A DNA stretch of 64,000 nt from Chloroflexota bacterium (GCA_030603665.1 JAUVXJ010000010.1:94937-158936), one strand, 5' to 3'; numbered from the stretch's first letter, positions 17,861 to 25,805 are shown. Numbers and translations: made by a program. Notes: a model not told the origin generated them from the letters alone.

Positions 17861-18586
17861 CTAGGGCTGCGCCGACAGGTTGCCATACCTGAACGACACG
17901 TTCAGGTGGTCGTGATTGGTCATGGCCAGCATGCCCAGCCTGCTCACGGCATCGCACGAACTCACATTGTTGACCACCAGCCAGTGGGGGCCTCCGGCTG
18001 CGGGGTCCCAAATCCAGCTCCCAGAACCGTACCCGAAGCCGGCCTTCCCGCTGACCTCGGTGTACCTCACGGCCATGTCTCCCGGCCAGTGGAACTCCAC
18101 CCTGACGTTGGAAGCGGGCAAACCGTTGGCGCGATAGACCCACACGTCCAGGCTTGACGGCCCGCTCCTCTCCCTCAACTCCACGCAGTGGTAGCCCCAG
18201 CCGCCTATCTGCTCCACGCGCACCCCGTACTTGTTCACCGCCCATTGGTAGCTACGCTGGACCCCATACATGTCGTACACCTTCAGGCCGACCGGTCCGG
18301 GCGGTGGTGCGGGGGTGGGCGTGGGTGTCGGTGTCGGGGTGGAGGTAGGAGTAGGCGTGGGAGTATTGGCCACGGCCGCGTACGGTAGGTATGACCTGGG
18401 GATCAGTGGGGCAGGCAGGTCCAGGACGATGTATGGCAGGTAGGCTACCGGCGTCAGTTCCGCCGGGATATCACCCAGGGCCGAAGCTGGGGCGGGCACC
18501 CCCAACAACAGCGAGGCCAGTTCCAGGACCACCAGCGTGAGCAGCAGTGCGCATCCTGCGAGGATAAGGTTGGAGTCTGTTTTCAT
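17861..18586 (-). CDS. Secreted protein with Thr-Pro linker and unassigned beta domain
   Basis: 241 residues. An N-terminal hydrophobic segment (about 8-30) acts as signal or anchor. Two YLPY-type tracts and a Thr-Pro repeat linker (about 74-92) lead to a C-terminal domain of about 145 residues rich in Trp, Gly and Tyr (KVYDMYGVQRSYQWAVNKYG, FHWPGDMAVRYTEV). This looks like an Ig-like or carbohydrate-binding fold, but I cannot name it. A TTGACA/TACACT promoter lies upstream. It shares linker style with other secreted proteins of the window. Confidence 0.65.
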   Translation of the reverse strand: MKTDSNLILAGCALLLTLVVLELASLLLGVPAPASALGDIPAELTPVAYLPYIVLDLPAPLIPRSYLPYAAVANTPTPTPTSTPTPTPTPTPAPPPGPVGLKVYDMYGVQRSYQWAVNKYGVRVEQIGGWGYHCVELRERSGPSSLDVWVYRANGLPASNVRVEFHWPGDMAVRYTEVSGKAGFGYGSGSWIWDPAAGGPHWLVVNNVSSCDAVSRLGMLAMTNHDHLNVSFRYGNLSAQP

Positions 18587-18634
18587 CTTTGCCTGGGCAC
18601 GCGAGACAGAGGCCCGGTCCGCGGGCGCAAGCAG

Positions 18635-18663
18635 AGTGTAGCGTTGCTTACACCCGCTGTCAA
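18635..18663 (-). promoter_or_regulatory. Promoter of the Thr-Pro-linker secreted protein
   Basis: Read leftward: -35 TTGACA (18658-18663), 17-bp spacer, -10 TACACT (18635-18640). The leader to the ATG at 18586 would be about 42 nt. Confidence 0.6.
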
Positions 18664-18769
18664 TACTACCGTGACGCCATGCTCAATTCGTGGGGGTCGA
18701 GCCAAGCGCGACCATGGGAGGAAGGTGAGCTGGGCTAATGGTCGTGGGGTGGGCGCTTCCTAGCGCAGA

Positions 18770-19405
18770 TCAGCTCGGGTAGTTCTTCAGCAGCAGGGGG
18801 AAATAGCCGACGGGCTGCATGCTGGACGTGAGCCCAACCTCGTCGAAATACACAGGGCTCGGGGCATCGGCCGTTCGGATGGCGGCGATGATCTTGATCC
18901 TGGCCTTCGAGGTATCCGGCGGCGACAGTGCGGAGACCACGGTGATGGGCCGGTAGAAGTCGTTGTCCTCAGAGAGGCAGTCTGCGAGGTCGGGCCAGTC
19001 GGAGTCGTGCCACTCGATGCGCAGACACACGCGGCTGAATGCAGATTCGTTCTTATACACCCAGCCTGTCAGAGTGTAGGTTGCGCCGGCGAACACGTCC
19101 ACATCTTGATAGATCCAGACGCCTCCCGTGGTGCCGCTCTTCGTCAAGGACGCCGCCCAGTTTCCCGAGCTGACAGGTGTGGTGACGGTGACGAATGTGG
19201 ATCCAAAGGATTGACTCCAGCCTGCGGTGCCCTCTTCGAATCCGCCATTGCCCAGAAGATTGCTCTGCGCGTGGGCGGTGTTGAGGGCCAGGAGCAGGGC
19301 CACCGCCACAGGGACAAGGCCAGAGAGGATGAGAAGTGCCAGGATGCGGCACCTTTGGTGAGCCTGACCACCATTGCTCTGCCGGGCTCTCTCGCGGCCA
19401 TTCAT
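18770..19405 (-). CDS. Secreted carbohydrate-binding-module-like protein
   Basis: 211 residues. A basic N-terminus and hydrophobic stretch end in a signal-peptidase-like AHAQ site near residue 46. The mature part begins NLLGNGGFEEGTAGW, the hallmark start of CBM4/9-type jelly-roll domains, with a central VWIYQDVDVFAGATYTLTGW and a closing PVYFDEVGL strand. The protein ends in YFPLLLKNYPS, a short tail of the kind often seen on exported Chloroflexota proteins. A TTGCCA/TAGAAT promoter and an AAGGGGA site precede the ATG. A second, truncated copy of its C-terminus follows in reverse map order at 19.5 kb. Confidence 0.7.
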   Translation of the reverse strand: MNGRERARQSNGGQAHQRCRILALLILSGLVPVAVALLLALNTAHAQSNLLGNGGFEEGTAGWSQSFGSTFVTVTTPVSSGNWAASLTKSGTTGGVWIYQDVDVFAGATYTLTGWVYKNESAFSRVCLRIEWHDSDWPDLADCLSEDNDFYRPITVVSALSPPDTSKARIKIIAAIRTADAPSPVYFDEVGLTSSMQPVGYFPLLLKNYPS

Positions 19406-19426
19406 GGTGATTCCCCTTGCAGGGTG

Positions 19427-19455
19427 ATTCTATCTTGGGCAGGCCCGGTTGGCAA
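19427..19455 (-). promoter_or_regulatory. Promoter of the CBM-like gene
   Basis: Read leftward: -35 TTGCCA (19450-19455), 17-bp spacer, -10 TAGAAT (19427-19432). The start point is only about 15 nt from the ATG at 19405. Confidence 0.6.
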
Positions 19456-19491
19456 GGTGCGGTGAGCTGCTGTTGCCCTTGCTGCTGGAGA

Positions 19492-19719
19492 TCAGCTCGG
19501 GTAGTTCTTCAGCAGCAGCGGGAAGTAGCCGCTGGGCTGCATGCTTGACGTAAGGCAAATCTCGTCGAAGTACACCGGGTTCGGGGGATCGGCCGTGCGG
19601 ATGTCACCGATGAGCTTGATCCTGGCCTTCGAGGTATCCGGCGGCGCCTGTGCGGAAGCCACGGTGATAGGTCGGTAGAAGGTGTTGTCTGCGGAGCGGC
19701 AGTCTTCGACGACGTCCAC
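19492..19719 (-). pseudogene. C-terminal fragment of a CBM-like secreted protein
   Basis: 75 codons matching the last third of the intact gene at 18.77 kb (NTFYRPITVASAQAPPDTSK, then PVYFDEICLTSSMQP and the YFPLLLKNYPS tail). The signal peptide and jelly-roll start are missing. Its upstream edge at about 19719 abuts the duplicated orphan gene in a different frame, so this is a recombination remnant. Confidence 0.7.
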
Positions 19720-19969
19720 CCAGCCAGATGCGAGATATGTGGTCGGTCAGCTGGCTGACCTGGAGGAGTTCCTCTCTGGAGAGCTGGAGAGCCAGGAAAC
19801 TGTCGCTCTCGCGATGGTATTCCCTCACGCCCAGTCGCTGAAGGGCGTCCTTGAGGGCTATTACGGTGCTCCCCGGTTGCAGGCCCGCGATGACGCGGAC
19901 TCGCTTCTCGCCGCGGGCTTCTGCCCGGTCCAGGGCATCCGCCACTTCCGTCTGCACAATGACGCTCAT
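19604..19969 (-). CDS. Propeptide-like orphan domain, copy 2, with chimeric tail
   Basis: 121 codons. The first 83 or so residues repeat the copy at 17.2 kb (DALDRAEARGEKRVRVI, ALQLSREELLQVSQLTDH, then IWLG). The rest (arginine- and leucine-rich) is an out-of-frame reading of the CBM-like gene fragment, because the two genes were joined at about 19720. The native stop and last eight residues of copy 1 are lost. The GAGGAG site and ATG are intact, so the protein may still be made, but the tail is probably meaningless. Confidence 0.5.
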   Translation of the reverse strand: MSVIVQTEVADALDRAEARGEKRVRVIAGLQPGSTVIALKDALQRLGVREYHRESDSFLALQLSREELLQVSQLTDHISRIWLGGRRRRLPLRRQHLLPTYHRGFRTGAAGYLEGQDQAHR

Positions 19970-20095
19970 TCGGGTTGCTCCTCGTCCGCCGTGCCCCTGG
20001 AGACCGCTCTAAGCCATGGTAGCATCTGGCCGGTTCGACTTCAAGTTACCGCGCCCACGGTCCGGCGCCGCAGCGAGGGGGCAGCGGTTTACACC
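19720..20095. repeat. Segmental duplication, copy 2
   Basis: Same orientation as 17210-17590. It includes the shared GTAGCATCTGGCCGGTTCGA segment upstream of the gene and ends near GGGGGCAGCGGTTT. It borders the lower-GC ATPase operon. Confidence 0.75.
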
Positions 20096-20195
20096 AACTC
20101 ACGATCGATAGTCGAGCCGTTCCAAGGACCTACTCAAGGGTGGTCAACAGCTTGTGCTCCCCGGTGGCACGGTTGTGGCACTTGGGCATATGCAC

Positions 20196-20224
20196 TTGCG
20201 TTTGTCAGCAAATCAGGCTACAAT
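20196..20224 (+). promoter_or_regulatory. Promoter of the HTH-CSD-ATPase operon
   Basis: -35 TTGCGT (20196-20201), 17-bp spacer, -10 TACAAT (20219-20224). The predicted start point is about 20231, leaving a leader of some 470 nt before the GTG at 20699. That leader contains a short frame at 20532; otherwise I see no recognisable element between 20095 and 20530. Confidence 0.55.
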
Positions 20225-20531
20225 GCTGCACAATCCGCATCTGCCAGGTTCCCCACTACGTCCCCTACCACGCACATCTGGCAGACCAACTCATTTCTGG
20301 GGCAGAACAGGTGGGATGGACGATGAGCACCCGCACCTACTACCGAACCTCGTCAGCAGGTCGCCATGTGCTCTTGTCTCCACGGTGGGATGCTGCATCT
20401 TCGAGTCGTGCTCAACCTTCGTGGACTGTCTATACCCAGAGCCGTACACGCGACAGTCTGGTGGCCCGTGGGTCGCCTGAAGCGTCCGCAAGCTGCGACG
20501 AGGAAGTGCACGCTTTCGGGGAGAGTGTCTC

Positions 20532-20693
20532 ATGGTCAACTCATCCCATAGGCCGACCCTCGTAGTCATTGATGTCGACGAGTATTCGGCGCTCGCGCCT
20601 GAGGGGTGTTATGGAAGCCATCAAGCAGTTACCAACTCCACAACTTCGATCCCCATTATGCCGCCTTCGTATCGGCGAATAGGTCGGAGGTAG
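20532..20693 (+). CDS. Possible 53-residue leader ORF coupled to the ATPase gene
   Basis: The frame MVNSSHRPTLVVIDVDEYSA continues to SYRRIGRR and stops at 20693, five bases before the GTG of the ATPase gene and on top of that gene's GGAGG site. It has its own GGGGAG site 7 nt before the ATG. This geometry suggests translational coupling or a regulatory upstream ORF. No family is recognised and the sequence is of ordinary composition, so it may be a chance frame. Confidence 0.35.
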   Translation: MVNSSHRPTLVVIDVDEYSALAPEGCYGSHQAVTNSTTSIPIMPPSYRRIGRR

Positions 20694-20698
20694 CGGTC

Positions 20699-23254
20699 GT
20701 GGCAAGCGAATTCGGTCCACTCGGTGACGACTGGCCCCTCACGTTGACGCCTCGCCAATTGGCTGAGTATCTAGGGGTCCCAGTTGTGGATGTCTATGGT
20801 GCGCTGGAGCGAAAACTCCTACCCGGAATCAGGGTCAAGAAAGGGTGGAGAATCCCGCGCAGCTACCTGTTGGAATGGATGAGGAGTCAGCTCACGCAGG
20901 CATTGAAATTGGGTGCCGGCCAGGAATCGCTCAGGACCGACATGCCAAGCGAGGAGATGCTGGAGAATCCCATCGGGGATGTAACCAGGACCGACGAAGC
21001 AGTGCGAGGAACTGTTCAGAGATTCGACCACAGCAAAGGTTACGGCTTCATCACACTTGTAGACGGACGGCGCGGCTTTTTTCGCCAGGATGCACTGAGG
21101 GGAACGCCAGACATAGGCATTGGGATTGGCGATATCGTCACTGTAGTCTTGGGCCCAACCCCCGTTGAAGCGGATCGCTACCCGTCAGCCAAGAAGATTG
21201 AAGTCTTGAAGAGTTCACAGCGGACACAGGGCGACAATGCAGAAGCCCTCTATTACACAGCACTCGATGTCCGGGAACAGGGCAACTTTGAGAAAGCACG
21301 CGAGCATTTTGAGAAAGCAATAGATGAAGACGCTTTCCTTTCGATCTATCAGGCTTACGCCACAATGGAGGAGGATCTGGACCGCCTGGAAGAAGCGGAA
21401 CGCATTCTCCACAATGCTCTTCAGGCTTTTCCGTTGATAGGCGCCCTCCACCTTCAGCTCGCCAAAGTCACGGAAATGCAGAAAGGGGTTAGTGAAGCCC
21501 TCGAGATCTGTCGAATAGGGGTGCAGACAGTCCCGATGTATTTGCCGCTTTGGCAGCAACTCATTGCTCTCTTGTTACGTCCCGGTGCAAACAAAGACCT
21601 TGGAGAGGCTGTCAGGCAGGCTGAACGGGCGGCAGAGCTTGGACTGCGCATATACGAAGTCCCCAGGATTGGTACTGTCCTTGGATTCCTTAGAGATTCT
21701 GACTTGACCAGACAGGCTGCCCAGTTCTTTGAGGAAGCCGGGTTCGCTGTTGAGATCATCAGCCTGACCTCAGCCTATGCTAGCTTTGCCATCGAGGCGG
21801 AGAGACACGAGTACATTGACGGCTTCGCTCTGAGTGGGCGGATCCTGGTGCGGGTCTTTGACAGAGATATTGGCTGGCCAGATCTCCGGTCCTATCGTAG
21901 GGACGTTGAAGGAAACGTTGAAGGTGTCCGGAGCCTAAACCTCGATATGGCTTTCGCGGTTGTCAGAGATGACGCTCCTTTTCGCAAAGCGCTTCTGCGA
22001 ACTCTTAGTGAGAATCGCGTGGCGATAGTTCCGATTACGGTTGATATGATACAGGAAAGCCTTGATGGCGACGCCATGGAGGGAATGTGGAGAGCATTGG
22101 ACGAATGGCTGTCGCGACGAGATCTCTACGCTACGGGATTCCCGGTTTCGGGCAACCTCTTCTTTGGTCGAGAATCCGAGCTCGCTGAAATAGGTCAGAC
22201 TCTTCATTATGGTCAGCACATTGGGATCTTCGGACTGCGCAGAGTTGGAAAGACATCTTTGCTCTACCAACTCAGGGAGAAGCGTAGTCACGACCTTGTG
22301 GCTTACGTTGATCTGCTGGGAATTCCAGGTGACAGTCAGATCTGCAACTACTTGTATTGGGCTATCGCACGCGAACTGAAGTTACAATTCCAAAGCGTTT
22401 ATCCAATCCAAGCTAGTAGGCTGAAGCTCACACTAGGGGACACAGCAGCTTATCAGTCCATACACTCCAAGAGCAAGATTCCGTCTCACTTTGACCGAGA
22501 TCTCCATCTGATACTGGACAGGTTGCGCAGGCTGGATCAGGAGGTCCAGATAATCATTGCATTGGATGAGGTGGAGAGGATGCTTCCTGTGGGCGACCAC
22601 CCTGGTTTTGAAGGATTTGCCGAGTTCTTTGCGTACATTCGAGGCATGTCTCAGACAACGGAGGGCAAGGTTGTCAGCCTAGTGACAGCGGCTAACCCGG
22701 CGTTGAGTGAAGAGCCGGTTTGGGCCGGGCGAGACAATCCAGTCTTTGGTTTCTATAGAGAGATATACCTTCCCCCGCTACGGCGCGAAGAATGTGACCT
22801 GATGATCACAGAACTGGGACGCAGAATGGGAATCAGCTATGCCAGCGGAGCGCTGGCCGACCTATATCACGAGACAGGCGGGCACCCCTCGATTGTCCGA
22901 AGGCTCTGCAGCTATATCCAACGTAGAGAGCCTTGGCAAGAACGATCGCTCTTGATCACGGAAGAGGTAGTCTCCAGGCATCTTCACGACTTCCTGCGGG
23001 ATGAGTCATGGATGTTTGAGGAGATCTTGAGTCGCCTTGACCGTCACTTCCCCCTTGAGAAGGATCTGCTCTTGTTCATCGCAGATGGAGTCGCAAGCGA
23101 AGATGAGCTGATAGACATGGTCGACATTCCGATCAGCACTGCACTGCGTCACCTAGTCGGCTACCAGCTCATTGTTCGCGAAGGGGACACGTATAAGATA
23201 AAGCTCAATCTTCTCGATCGATGGTTGAAGCGCTATCAACTGGGAACTTCATAG
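20699..23254 (+). CDS. HTH-cold-shock-TPR-ATPase multidomain protein (candidate conflict-system regulator/sensor)
   Basis: 851 residues from a GTG placed 8 nt after a GGAGG site. In order: an excisionase-type helix-turn-helix (about 14-62, LTPRQLAEYLGVP), a cold-shock/S1-like domain (about 102-172, with KGYGFI), TPR-like helical repeats (about 180-330), an unassigned alpha/beta region (about 340-480), then a STAND/AAA-type ATPase opening with NLFFGRESELAEIG. Walker A is GLRRVGKTS (K518), Walker B is IIIALDEVE (D623, E624). A winged-helix-like C-terminus follows (about 740-851). Gene 2 starts 10 bp downstream. Composition is more A/T-rich than the flanks, suggesting transfer. The assembly of nucleic-acid-binding domains on a switch ATPase is the basis for a sensing role, which is inferred. 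Confidence 0.75.
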   Translation: MASEFGPLGDDWPLTLTPRQLAEYLGVPVVDVYGALERKLLPGIRVKKGWRIPRSYLLEWMRSQLTQALKLGAGQESLRTDMPSEEMLENPIGDVTRTDEAVRGTVQRFDHSKGYGFITLVDGRRGFFRQDALRGTPDIGIGIGDIVTVVLGPTPVEADRYPSAKKIEVLKSSQRTQGDNAEALYYTALDVREQGNFEKAREHFEKAIDEDAFLSIYQAYATMEEDLDRLEEAERILHNALQAFPLIGALHLQLAKVTEMQKGVSEALEICRIGVQTVPMYLPLWQQLIALLLRPGANKDLGEAVRQAERAAELGLRIYEVPRIGTVLGFLRDSDLTRQAAQFFEEAGFAVEIISLTSAYASFAIEAERHEYIDGFALSGRILVRVFDRDIGWPDLRSYRRDVEGNVEGVRSLNLDMAFAVVRDDAPFRKALLRTLSENRVAIVPITVDMIQESLDGDAMEGMWRALDEWLSRRDLYATGFPVSGNLFFGRESELAEIGQTLHYGQHIGIFGLRRVGKTSLLYQLREKRSHDLVAYVDLLGIPGDSQICNYLYWAIARELKLQFQSVYPIQASRLKLTLGDTAAYQSIHSKSKIPSHFDRDLHLILDRLRRLDQEVQIIIALDEVERMLPVGDHPGFEGFAEFFAYIRGMSQTTEGKVVSLVTAANPALSEEPVWAGRDNPVFGFYREIYLPPLRREECDLMITELGRRMGISYASGALADLYHETGGHPSIVRRLCSYIQRREPWQERSLLITEEVVSRHLHDFLRDESWMFEEILSRLDRHFPLEKDLLLFIADGVASEDELIDMVDIPISTALRHLVGYQLIVREGDTYKIKLNLLDRWLKRYQLGTS

Positions 23255-23264
23255 GAGAAGCTAG

Positions 23265-25349
23265 ATGAAGGTAGCACCAAATCCGTATGTGTGGGACAGG
23301 GTGAGCACTGACCTGTTCTACGGCCGCGCACGCAAGGACTTGGCGACTGAGTTGCTGGGAGAGTTGATCAACGGAAGATCGTTTGCCATTGTCGGAGGTC
23401 GGCGGATGGGCAAGAGCGTCCTGCTGAACAAGGTGATGCAGGATATGGTTTCAAACTCTGAAGAATGGCGGCGAGGCGGGTTGGTGGTGGTGCCGGTTTA
23501 CATTGACGGACACGGACTACCGTTTGATGGTTCCCCACTGGATATCTTTCTGCGGATAGCGGACAGCGTGGATTCATACGTGCGAAGCCGTAGTCTCTTA
23601 AGCAAAGAAGTCCACAAAGCGAAAGAGACATCGGGCGCGACAGACTATCTTAGCTCATTCTCTGAGCGCCTGACAACGGTTGCGCAATCGATGGATTGTC
23701 GATTGCAGGTGGTCATTCTATTCGATGAAATAGCCCCCATTTTGAATCATGAACACGGCCTGGGTTTCTTCTGGAACTGGCGCACGGTTCTCAGCAATTC
23801 ACCGCTATCATCGTTTGCTAGCGCTGTCTTCGCAGGAGCTACTGAAATGCGAACGATTGCTGAGGAACACGGATGGTCACCACTGGGCAATATCGTGGCT
23901 TGGAAGGAACTTGGGCTACTCAGTCTTGATGACACAAATGACTTGGTAAATGAGCCTACTCGACAGCAGCTGACCTCGGACTTCACGAGCACCGTATTCG
24001 AACTGACAGGAGGACACCCTTTCCTGATTCAGTACCTCATGCATCAGGTGTGCGAAACGGACCTTGAGCAAGCGCAAGATAGTCTGGTGCGCGCACAACA
24101 GAGATTCTTGGAAGAGCAGAAATGGACTTTCGACAACTGGTGGAGAAAGCTGGACGCTCCTGCGCGCGATACTTACCGTTTCCTAAGCCATTCGGTGACC
24201 CCTGTGCAGCGAAGGGACATAGTAGCTCGGTCTGGCGACGACGCCTATCGCGCATTGAGTAGCCTGTGTCAAGTTGGTGTAGTAAGGTATCACCCTTCGA
24301 CAGACGAATACCAATCCGCTGGCGCGCTATTCCTTGAATGGCAACGGCGGTCGTCCACGATGGATGCCGCGCAAGTGATTACCTGGCTGCACCTCTCCGA
24401 TTTGCATTTCAGAGATATGCACGCCTATGAAGCAGACGTTGTTGTCAAGGCCCTGCTAGAGGACATCGGCGAGCGCATCAGGGTCGACGGCCTGCAACCC
24501 GATTTTATCATCCTCTCGGGCGACATTGCCTACGCAGGCCAGCGCGAAGAATATGCGATGGCCGCGGGGTTTCTTGACGACTTGTTGAAAATCGCTAGTC
24601 TGCCAAAGGACCGCCTATTTCCTGTCCCCGGCAACCACGATGTGGACCGGGACGCAATCTCCGATCTCGCAGCTGGCGCTGCAGAGGTATTGAGGGATCG
24701 CGGGAGCGTCAATCGCCTTTTGAACAATGGCCAAGACCGCGCACTCGTTCTCGAGCGCTTTCACAACTACCAGCATTTCATCGGCGACTACTTCCACGAT
24801 GATCATCTCCGTTTTGACCGCACCAACTACTTTTACGTTGATGAGATTGAGGTGGAGGGGCGCCTGGTAGCCATACTAGGATTGAATTCCGCGTGGCTGG
24901 CAGGCTCCGATGAGGACCGCCAACGCCTTGTCTTGGGCGAGCGCCAGGTGCGCGCTGCCCTTGACGCGGTTGAGGACGCCGATTTGCGTCTGGCAGTAAT
25001 GCACCACCCGTTTGACTGGTTACGAGACTTTGACCGCAGCGACGTGGAGCCGCTGCTATGCGGCAAGTGTGACTTCGTACTCCACGGTCATCTGCATCAG
25101 ATTGGGCTGCTTCAAGCTCAAACCCCCGACACAAACGCCATGATTATCGGCGCTGGTACCTGCTATGAGAAACGCGACCATAGCAACTCCTACAACTTCG
25201 TCCAGCTTAACCTTGGCACTGGCCACGGGAAGGTCTACCTGCGTATGTACAGCGACAAGCGCGGAGGCTTCTGGACGAAGGACGTGTTCAACTACCGAAA
25301 CCTGTCGGATGGGGTCCATAGCTTCATTCTCGCCAACTGGGATGGGTAG
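23265..25349 (+). CDS. ATPase fused to calcineurin-like metallophosphoesterase (candidate effector)
   Basis: 694 residues. The N-terminal half is an archaeal-ATPase/STAND-like P-loop module: it opens STDLFYGRARKDL, Walker A is GGRRMGKSV (K50), Walker B is VVILFDEIA (D154, E155), and a helical/winged part with ELTGGHPFLIQYLMHQV follows. From about residue 375 a complete calcineurin-like phosphoesterase follows: LSDLH (D379, H381), SGDIAYAG (D420), PGNHDVD (N457, H458), MHHPFDW (H580/H581) and HGHLHQ (H609, H611). All metal ligands are therefore present. Such domains cleave phosphodiesters or phosphomonoesters of nucleic acids and nucleotides. It forms an operon with the upstream HTH-CSD-ATPase. 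An effector role is inferred. Confidence 0.8.
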   Translation: MKVAPNPYVWDRVSTDLFYGRARKDLATELLGELINGRSFAIVGGRRMGKSVLLNKVMQDMVSNSEEWRRGGLVVVPVYIDGHGLPFDGSPLDIFLRIADSVDSYVRSRSLLSKEVHKAKETSGATDYLSSFSERLTTVAQSMDCRLQVVILFDEIAPILNHEHGLGFFWNWRTVLSNSPLSSFASAVFAGATEMRTIAEEHGWSPLGNIVAWKELGLLSLDDTNDLVNEPTRQQLTSDFTSTVFELTGGHPFLIQYLMHQVCETDLEQAQDSLVRAQQRFLEEQKWTFDNWWRKLDAPARDTYRFLSHSVTPVQRRDIVARSGDDAYRALSSLCQVGVVRYHPSTDEYQSAGALFLEWQRRSSTMDAAQVITWLHLSDLHFRDMHAYEADVVVKALLEDIGERIRVDGLQPDFIILSGDIAYAGQREEYAMAAGFLDDLLKIASLPKDRLFPVPGNHDVDRDAISDLAAGAAEVLRDRGSVNRLLNNGQDRALVLERFHNYQHFIGDYFHDDHLRFDRTNYFYVDEIEVEGRLVAILGLNSAWLAGSDEDRQRLVLGERQVRAALDAVEDADLRLAVMHHPFDWLRDFDRSDVEPLLCGKCDFVLHGHLHQIGLLQAQTPDTNAMIIGAGTCYEKRDHSNSYNFVQLNLGTGHGKVYLRMYSDKRGGFWTKDVFNYRNLSDGVHSFILANWDG

Positions 25350-25551
25350 GCAGCCACGCGTAGGTCTGACTCGCTGTGGCCACTGGGACACTACTAAGCA
25401 GAATCATTGCTCCATATTCCCCCCTGAACTCAAGTCCGAATCCACGAGCCCCAGAAAGTCAGCACAAGAGGTTGGAATGTGCTCCCCTTTATAATGAACC
25501 GCCCCGGGGATTCGAACGCGCGCACATTCATCGCTGCGCCATCAGCACAGT

Positions 25552-25581
25552 GACAAGGCCGGCTGCCGTTCCGGCCTTGTC
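25552..25581. terminator. Perfect 11-bp stem-loop downstream of the ATPase operon
   Basis: GACAAGGCCGG (25552-25562), 8-nt loop, CCGGCCTTGTC (25571-25581). No T-run follows on either side, so it is a strong hairpin but not a textbook terminator. It lies 200 bp beyond the phosphoesterase stop. Apart from it, 25350-25800 holds no gene I can support. Confidence 0.45.
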
Positions 25582-25805
25582 GCCTCAGCTCGATCTCGTC
25601 GCAGAACAACGGGACCTTCAGATAGGTACTTCCCTCTGGAGTTGCCTCCAGAGTATGCAGTTGTGAGTGGAGCGATCGACGAGGCCCTCGGCTGGTGATG
25701 GCCGCGGCCAGACTGCGCACAAGTCGCACTGTCCCCCAACGTCCGATGCCGCGCTCACAGATGTGACGCACGCAGCTCTTGGGCCCCCATAGGGTTGCCC
25801 TGTGT

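Noticed and set aside
18295..18365. Short tandem repeats resembling a CRISPR or satellite
   Set aside because: They encode an in-frame Thr-Pro linker of a secreted protein; no spacers. The same applies to the repeats at about 47.0-47.1 and 47.8-47.9 kb.
20140..20565. Overlapping frames of 90-140 codons upstream of the ATPase operon
   Set aside because: They span the promoter, lack ribosome sites and have Ser/Arg-rich random composition; only the 53-codon frame at 20532 has supporting signals.
25500..25545. Second tRNA-like T-loop (GTTCGAATC read leftward)
   Set aside because: The flanking five bases do not form a T-stem and no other arm is present, so no tRNA gene is called.
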